The notes under the pieces were generated by a model that saw only the letters and a list, made by a program, of their open reading frames with translations, searched no databases and was not told the origin of the DNA. Positions 59,645-64,000 of a stretch of 64,000 nucleotides of DNA are shown here, in pieces (position 1 is the first letter of the stretch; each line of letters starts with the position of its first letter). Origin of the DNA: NORP259 sp041398705 (GTDB lineage Bacteria; Planctomycetota; UBA1135; GCA-002686595); assembly GCA_041398705.1 (NCBI GenBank), contig JAWKUI010000001.1:741040-805039 (forward strand). Direction: 5' to 3'. A program made the position numbers and the translations under genes.

Positions 59645-60571
59645 TCAACCCTTTCGGAGGAAGTCGACCAGGTCGTCTTCAAGATCGGCCAGGCCATAGT
59701 CGTTGTCCGCGAGGCACCGGAACACGATGCGAGCGAGGGGCTCGGGGGTGTTCGGGTTCAGGCTGCGGGGCGGGGGATAGGAGAGGAAGTAGGAGAGGCT
59801 CAGGCGCTCCACTTCGCCACCTTGTTCGCGGCCGGCAAACTTCCACGGGACCTCGTCGAAGGGCAGCACGCCCGTCAGGATCTCGTAGAGCATGATGCCG
59901 ATACCCATCACGTCCGCGCGGGAATCGCGCAGCAGCAGCGGGTTGTAGTGCGGGGTGGTGGTGATCACACCACGCTCGTCGGCGCGCATGGCAGGGTCGA
60001 TCATCACGACGCCACCGGAGGGCTTGACGATGATGTTCTCGGGCTTCAGGTCGCCGTGGAACTCGAGGGTGCCGCTCTCGCGCAGGGCCTGCAGGGCGCG
60101 CACGATGGTCAGGAACCAGTTGAGGCGGATGCCTTCCAACGCGCGGATCTTCTCGCGCAGGGTTTTGCCGCGCACGTAGTCCATCACCATGATCGGGCGA
60201 CCCTCGTGCTGGAAGCACTCGTGCACCTCGACGAGGTTGGGGGAGCGCGACGTCTTGAGCAGGGCGTTCTCGCTCAGGATCAGGTCGTCGATCTCGTGCA
60301 CGTCGAGGAAGTCGATACGCACACCATCGTGGCGGAAGAAGATCGCTTCGGCCGGCGTTTCGTCGGGGCTGATGCCCTCGGGCTGCCGCACGTCGGTGAT
60401 CTCCAGGAAGCGGGTCACGTAACGCCCACCGCCGGCCACATCACCGACTTTCAGGGCGAAACGCTGGCCTTCGTCGTTCTCAGCGAGATAGACGAGGGAG
60501 AACCCGCCGCGCGCAATGAAATCCACCACGCGGTAGGCTCCGATTTGTTCGCCTGCTTCGAGTTTGATCAT
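59645..60571 (-). CDS. Soluble serine/threonine protein kinase-like protein
   Basis: The 308-residue protein is a bare kinase domain: glycine-loop FIARGGFSLVYLA, ATP-binding Lys41 (RFALKVG), catalytic loop FHGDLKPENIIV with Asp174 and Asn179. In place of DFG it has IDPAM (Asp192, Pro193, Ala194), keeping the metal-binding Asp. Residues 45-100 hold an insertion with acidic and aromatic residues. The C-lobe has RADVMGIGIMLYEILTGVLPFDEV. It lacks the transmembrane helix and PASTA or other sensor domains of PknB-type kinases. Substrates are unknown; the closest neighbours are secreted and lipoprotein genes. Confidence 0.88.
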   Translation of the reverse strand: MIKLEAGEQIGAYRVVDFIARGGFSLVYLAENDEGQRFALKVGDVAGGGRYVTRFLEITDVRQPEGISPDETPAEAIFFRHDGVRIDFLDVHEIDDLILSENALLKTSRSPNLVEVHECFQHEGRPIMVMDYVRGKTLREKIRALEGIRLNWFLTIVRALQALRESGTLEFHGDLKPENIIVKPSGGVVMIDPAMRADERGVITTTPHYNPLLLRDSRADVMGIGIMLYEILTGVLPFDEVPWKFAGREQGGEVERLSLSYFLSYPPPRSLNPNTPEPLARIVFRCLADNDYGLADLEDDLVDFLRKG

Positions 60572-60872
60572 GGGTCAAGGGGGAGGCGGTCCTGGGTGAA
60601 AGGCTGCGCAGGGACCGTGCGCTTGCACTTCCTTCATCGAGTTCTGGCCCGCCGGGATTGAGGGAATCCGCGTCCCGACACATGAGTTCCGAAAGGGGGG
60701 GCGGGTTTGGGTGCAAATGGGAGAAGGAAATCCCCCGGCTGGGCCCCACGGCTACGCGCCGGAGCGGATGTAATGTCCCGAAAAATAACAGGATAGGACG
60801 ATTGCCCCGGGCCGGAATGTCGGCCGGACCCGTTCCCACGGATGGGGGGCGCTGGCGGCCCCCAAAGCCCCT
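60572..60872. other. 301-bp intergenic region between kinase and lipoprotein genes
   Basis: No gene recognised. It holds a GC hairpin near 60844-60862 close to the lipoprotein stop, and an A/T-rich patch (about 60776-60795) that on the minus strand could carry the kinase promoter. Both readings are tentative. Confidence 0.5.
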
Positions 60873-61295
60873 CTAGCGGCCCTGGCGCGCGCTGCCGCGG
60901 GGCAACTGGTCGATGCCGATGCTCTCGAGCAGCGCATCCTGGGCCAGGCCGAGGATCGCCGACGTGCCGTGCAGCACCGATCCGGTGCCCAGCCACTCGG
61001 CCTCTCCGTGCAGCACGAAGCGCCAAGCGCGACCCTGGCTGTCGATCCAGCCCATGTCCTGATTCAAGGCATTGCGCACGCTGATCAGGCCCAGTTGGGG
61101 GTCGATGGGGTCGTCAAAACGCACCGCGTACCCGCGCACATGGCCGGCTTCGACCACGCGCCAGGCCTCGGTGGGCCAGCTCTGGTGGGCTTTCGCTTCG
61201 CCGAAGTTCTCGAACTGCTTCGTTTCGGAAATACAGCCGGGAGTGGCGACCACCACGAGCAGGCAGGACAGCAGGTGCTTGGGGAGGATCTGCAT
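60873..61295 (-). CDS. Small putative lipoprotein
   Basis: The 140-residue protein starts MQILPKHLLSCLLVVVATPG, followed by CISETKQF, a lipoprotein signal with a TPGC-type lipobox. The mature part is beta-rich (AWRVVEAGHVRGYAVRFDDP, GLISVRNALNQDMGWIDSQG, WRFVLHGEAEWLGTGSV) and ends with a hydrophobic GTSAILGLAQDALLESIG. I do not recognise a family, though length and style are like small outer-membrane lipoproteins. ATG 61295 is selected because the signal peptide begins there; the frame is open to 61568 but that overlaps the divergent methionine aminopeptidase gene. Confidence 0.7.
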   Translation of the reverse strand: MQILPKHLLSCLLVVVATPGCISETKQFENFGEAKAHQSWPTEAWRVVEAGHVRGYAVRFDDPIDPQLGLISVRNALNQDMGWIDSQGRAWRFVLHGEAEWLGTGSVLHGTSAILGLAQDALLESIGIDQLPRGSARQGR

Positions 61296-61388
61296 GGCGA
61301 CGTGCGTGGGGCAGGCGGGATTCGGGCTCTGGGGCTCCTGACCCATGCTTTCGGCTGGGCGGGGCTCTACCGGTACACCTTTGAGGGC

Positions 61389-61394
61389 TAAGAT
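61389..61394 (+). promoter_or_regulatory. -10 hexamer TAAGAT before map-type gene (predicted leaderless)
   Basis: GGCTAAGAT ends 6 nt before GTG 61401; no Shine-Dalgarno. Confidence 0.5.
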
Positions 61395-61400
61395 ACGCCT

Positions 61401-62297
61401 GTGGACCAAACAGCACTCGAATGTCATCGAAAGGCGGGCAAAATCGCGGCCAGGTGCCGGGAATGGGCCCGCGAGAACATCCGCCCCGGTATTACGATCC
61501 GGCACATCCTCGAAACCATAGAAACCAAGATCCGGGAGGAAGGGGCTGAACCCGCCTTTCCGGCACAATCTTCACGCAACCACGTGGCGGCCCACTATTG
61601 CTCCGCCCCGGACGACACCCAGGTCTACGAAGTCGGCGACTGCGTCAAGGTCGATATCGGTGTGCACGTGGATGGGTACATCGCTGACACCGCCTGCACC
61701 GTCGACCTGTCCGAAGACGGACGCTGGACGCCGCTGATCCGCGCTTCCGAAGACGCGCTGGCTGCCGCCATCGCCAGCGTCGAACCCGGTCGCCCGGTGG
61801 GTGAAGTCGGCGGAGCCATCGAGCGCGCGATCGAAGCCGCCGGCTTCCAACCGATCCGTAACCTCACCGGCCACGGCCTCGCCCGTTGGAAGGTGCATTG
61901 CGCGCCGCAGATCCCGAACTACGCCGAACGCGGCGGCGGTCGCCTGCAAGCCGGCCAGGTCATCGCGATCGAACCCTTCTCCTGCAACGGTCGCGGCATC
62001 ATCCACGAAGCTGGCAAAGCCGAAGTCTTCATGATGGTCGGCCCCCCGCGCAAAGCGAAGGGCATCGACAAAGACGCCCTGCGCGCCATCCAAGACTGGC
62101 GCGGCCTGCCGATCGCGCGCCGTTACTTCCAGGACATCCCCACCGACGTACTCGAAGCGACCTTCGCCAAACTCGCCCGCCAGGGAGCCCTGATGCGCTA
62201 CCCCCCGCTGGTCGAACAACCCGGCACCATGGTCGCACAAACCGAGCACTCGATGTACATCGGCGAAGACGGCGTCGAGATCCTGACGACGGTCTAA
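61401..62297 (+). CDS. map: Methionine aminopeptidase, archaeal type II
   Basis: The 298-residue enzyme is colinear with archaeal type II MetAPs rather than bacterial type I: ECHRKAGKIAARCREWAREN, FPAQSSRNHVAAHYCSAP, KVDIGVHVDGYIADTACTVD, NLTGHGL, AGQVIAIEPFSCNG, LPIARRYFQDIPTDVLEATF, VAQTEHSMYIGEDGVEIL. The metal ligands are all present: Asp85, Asp96, His158, Glu191 and Glu282, plus the catalytic His65. The helical insertion of type II enzymes is present near residues 215-270. It removes the initiator methionine from new proteins in the cytosol. GTG 61401 is supported by a -10 box and homology. The gene may have been acquired from archaea, or be a lineage-specific replacement of type I. Confidence 0.9.
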   Translation: MDQTALECHRKAGKIAARCREWARENIRPGITIRHILETIETKIREEGAEPAFPAQSSRNHVAAHYCSAPDDTQVYEVGDCVKVDIGVHVDGYIADTACTVDLSEDGRWTPLIRASEDALAAAIASVEPGRPVGEVGGAIERAIEAAGFQPIRNLTGHGLARWKVHCAPQIPNYAERGGGRLQAGQVIAIEPFSCNGRGIIHEAGKAEVFMMVGPPRKAKGIDKDALRAIQDWRGLPIARRYFQDIPTDVLEATFAKLARQGALMRYPPLVEQPGTMVAQTEHSMYIGEDGVEILTTV

Positions 62298-62333
62298 CCG
62301 CTGGTGTGCGGCCCAAGACGGCCCCTCCTCGCG

Positions 62334-62377
62334 GCAACGCCCCGATCGGACCCCTGAGGTTCCGGTCGGGGCGTTGC
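62334..62377. terminator. Bidirectional hairpin between map and cls
   Basis: A 17-bp stem with one G-T pair (62334-62350 with 62361-62377) sits between two convergent genes. No strong T-run follows on either strand. Confidence 0.6.
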
Positions 62378-62403
62378 GCTTGATCCCCCAATTCCGGTGG
62401 TGT

Positions 62404-63840
62404 TCAGAGCACCGGACCCAGGAAACGGGCGGCGCTTTCGAGGAAGCGTTTGAGGGCCGGGCGTTCGAGCCAGCGGTCCAGGTCGAGCTGGATGGAGCGG
62501 TCGAGGTAGCCCATCAGGACGCGGCGCAATTCGGCGGTGAAGCCGCGGTCGTAGACGAGCAGGGTGACTTCGGAGTTTAGCCACAGGCTGCGCATGTCGA
62601 TGTTGACGGTGCCGAAGAAGCTCACGCGGCCGTCGATCGTGATGCTTTTGGTGTGCAGCAGGTCCTTTTGGAAGCGGGCGATGGTGGCGCCGGCTTCCAT
62701 GAGAGCCGTGTAGTTGGAGGCGCCCGCGTAACAGGCGATGCGGAAGTCGCTGGTTTCGGGCACGATGATCGTGACCTTCACCCCGCGCATGGCGGCGGCG
62801 ATCAGCGCCTGCAGGATGGCTTCGCCGGGTACGAAGTAGGGCGTCGAGATCAGGATCTCTTCGTCGGCGGCGTAGATCGCCATCATCAGCACTTGATGGA
62901 TGGCTTCCGAATAGATGCCCGGACCGGAAGGCAGGACCTGCAAGGCGACCCGATTCTCCGTGGGGGCGGGCAATTCGGGAACCTGCCAGAGATCGGCGTG
63001 GTCTTCGCTCGAACTGAGTTCGACGCACCAGTCCTGCAGGAACACGGCGTTCAGGGATTGGGCGCCGGCGCCATCGACGCGCACCATGGCATCGATCCAG
63101 TGACCCACGCCGGCGTCGGACTTGAACAGCTCGGGATCGACCAGGTTCATCGAGCCGGAAAGGCCCCAATCGTCGTCGATCACCACCAGTTTGCGGTGGT
63201 TGCGCAGGTCCCAGCGACCGCCGAACAAGTGCATGCGCATCGAGACCTGGAATTGGCAGCCGGCGGCTTCGAGCTCCTCTCGGGTGGTGCTCGAGATGAA
63301 CCCATCGCTGCCGATCGAATCCACCAGGATGCGCACGGTCACGCCGCGTTGGGCGGCGCGCAACAAGGCCTGCTCGATGGCCGCCACCCCGCCTTCGGAC
63401 TCCCAGATGTAGAACTCCAGGTGACAGGTGTGCTTTGCGGCGTCGATGCGCTCGACGAGTTCGGCAAACACCTTGTCGTAGGTCTCGAGCAGGGTGCAAT
63501 CCTTGACCATCACCACCGGGAAGCCGGTCGTGCGGGTCACGTAACGTGCGAGGGGCACGGCCAGGGCATCTTCGGGGAGCTCCAGCCCCGACGGCGATTC
63601 CGAAAGGGCCTGTTGGAAACCCCCGACGCGGTCGGACAGGGTTTCGAGGCGCCGCACCCGCCGGTCCCCCTGGCGCCGCTCGCCGAACGCGTAATAGAAC
63701 GCGGCCCCGGCCAGGGGCAGGGCGTAGATCACGAACAGCCAGGCCAGGGACTCGCCCAGGGGCTTCTTGCGGAACATGAGCCGCAGGGTCAGCGCGATCG
63801 CGAGGGCCCAGTGTAGGGCGAGCAGGACGGCAGAGATCAC
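62404..63840 (-). CDS. cls: Cardiolipin synthase
   Basis: The 478-residue protein has two N-terminal membrane helices (AVLLALHWALAIALTLRLMF and SLAWLFVIYALPLAGAAFYY), the PLDNc-type N-terminus, and two phospholipase-D HKD motifs: RNHRKLVVIDDDWGLSGSMN and LHTKSITIDGRVSFFGTVN. It condenses two phosphatidylglycerols to cardiolipin at the inner membrane. The start is GTG 63840, preceded by AAGGAA at 5 nt and a TAAGAT -10 box at 63859-63864 (minus strand). This leader therefore uses a normal ribosome-binding site, unlike many genes here. Confidence 0.94.
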   Translation of the reverse strand: MISAVLLALHWALAIALTLRLMFRKKPLGESLAWLFVIYALPLAGAAFYYAFGERRQGDRRVRRLETLSDRVGGFQQALSESPSGLELPEDALAVPLARYVTRTTGFPVVMVKDCTLLETYDKVFAELVERIDAAKHTCHLEFYIWESEGGVAAIEQALLRAAQRGVTVRILVDSIGSDGFISSTTREELEAAGCQFQVSMRMHLFGGRWDLRNHRKLVVIDDDWGLSGSMNLVDPELFKSDAGVGHWIDAMVRVDGAGAQSLNAVFLQDWCVELSSSEDHADLWQVPELPAPTENRVALQVLPSGPGIYSEAIHQVLMMAIYAADEEILISTPYFVPGEAILQALIAAAMRGVKVTIIVPETSDFRIACYAGASNYTALMEAGATIARFQKDLLHTKSITIDGRVSFFGTVNIDMRSLWLNSEVTLLVYDRGFTAELRRVLMGYLDRSIQLDLDRWLERPALKRFLESAARFLGPVL

Positions 63841-63858
63841 GGGGATTCCTTCGCGCCC

Positions 63859-63864
63859 ATCTTA
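63859..63864 (-). promoter_or_regulatory. -10 hexamer TAAGAT and RBS before cls (leadered)
   Basis: TAAGAT ends 18 nt before GTG 63840, and AAGGAA lies at 63846-63851, so this transcript has a short leader with a Shine-Dalgarno site. Confidence 0.45.
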
Positions 63865-63960
63865 GCCTTGGATGCCCTGGAAACTCATTGGGCGCCTGGG
63901 AACCGAGGGGGCTTCGGGCGGAAAGGGGGCGGGCTCCGGGCTACCATGGGGCGACGAACC

Positions 63961-64000
63961 ATGGCTCGGAAACGCGGAATGGGTGAGCGGCGGCGCCGCC
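63961..64000 (+). CDS. Possible start of a gene running off the right edge
   Basis: ATG 63961 opens a frame to the window end (MARKRGMGERRRR), preceded by TACCAT ending 13 nt upstream. An in-frame ATG also lies at 63946. Only 13 codons are visible, so identity cannot be judged. Confidence 0.3.
   Translation, partial: MARKRGMGERRRR

Overview
The window is a GC-rich (about two thirds G+C by eye), densely coded chromosomal segment of a free-living bacterium. I recognise about 53 protein genes and no rRNA, tRNA, CRISPR array or transposase. Several things point to an uncultured, deep-branching member of the Planctomycetota: a DUF1501 protein at the left edge, large exported proteins built from carboxypeptidase-regulatory-like, kelch, thrombospondin-type-3 and HAF repeats, and an exported protein ending in a C-terminal domain I know from that phylum. 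The assignment is inference and was not tested by a search.

Layout. 1-3 kb: end of a DUF1501 gene, a Nudix-like gene, folC and a coupled unknown. 3-7 kb: a FIST sensor and a soluble hybrid histidine kinase with four receiver-like domains, translationally coupled. 7-14 kb: a di-haem cytochrome, two converging radical-SAM genes and a membrane-anchored PDZ protein. 14-18 kb: GyrI-like/rsgA, facing a trmH-type methyltransferase coupled to rarA. 18-23 kb: an exported intradiol-dioxygenase-like lipoprotein coupled to a large surface protein, then a LytS/LytTR two-component pair. 23-30 kb: an exosortase-type glycosyltransferase, two long palindromes, a VOC protein and recD2, ribosomal protein S21, an RluA-type synthase and a VIT1-type transporter. 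30-38 kb: an ABC permease and ATPase separated by three opposite-strand genes, a degenerate radical-SAM-like protein, a pentapeptide-repeat K+ channel, DUF502 and an MnmD-like methyltransferase. 38-51.7 kb: phosphofructokinase, a phosphoesterase-LamG protein, a second exosortase-type glycosyltransferase, a bilobed aspartic protease, a 2OG oxygenase, prmA, a gingipain-like protease and a DinG-type helicase. 51.8-64 kb: leucine dehydrogenase, a methyltransferase, an exported protein followed by a 136-bp palindrome, alkA, a flavin monooxygenase, a kelch/TSP3/HAF protein, a protein kinase, a lipoprotein, an archaeal-type methionine aminopeptidase and cardiolipin synthase.

Gene organisation is compact. 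Many neighbours overlap by ATGA, GTGA or TGATG and are probably translationally coupled. At many promoters a TANNNT hexamer ends 6-7 nt before the start codon with no Shine-Dalgarno sequence, which predicts leaderless mRNAs and helps choose starts.

The most unusual structures are long, nearly perfect intergenic palindromes (24528-24650, 24676-24773, 54977-55112). Two of them share a conserved 43-nt arm, while their tips and outer ends differ yet remain self-complementary. They sit at gene 3' ends, and one supplies the last 23 codons and the stop of a glycosyltransferase gene. Other points worth following are the type II methionine aminopeptidase, the cluster-less radical-SAM-like protein with a hairpin just before its start, the extracellular dioxygenase fused to a cadherin-like domain, the C25-like protease, and the FIST/four-receiver kinase pair.
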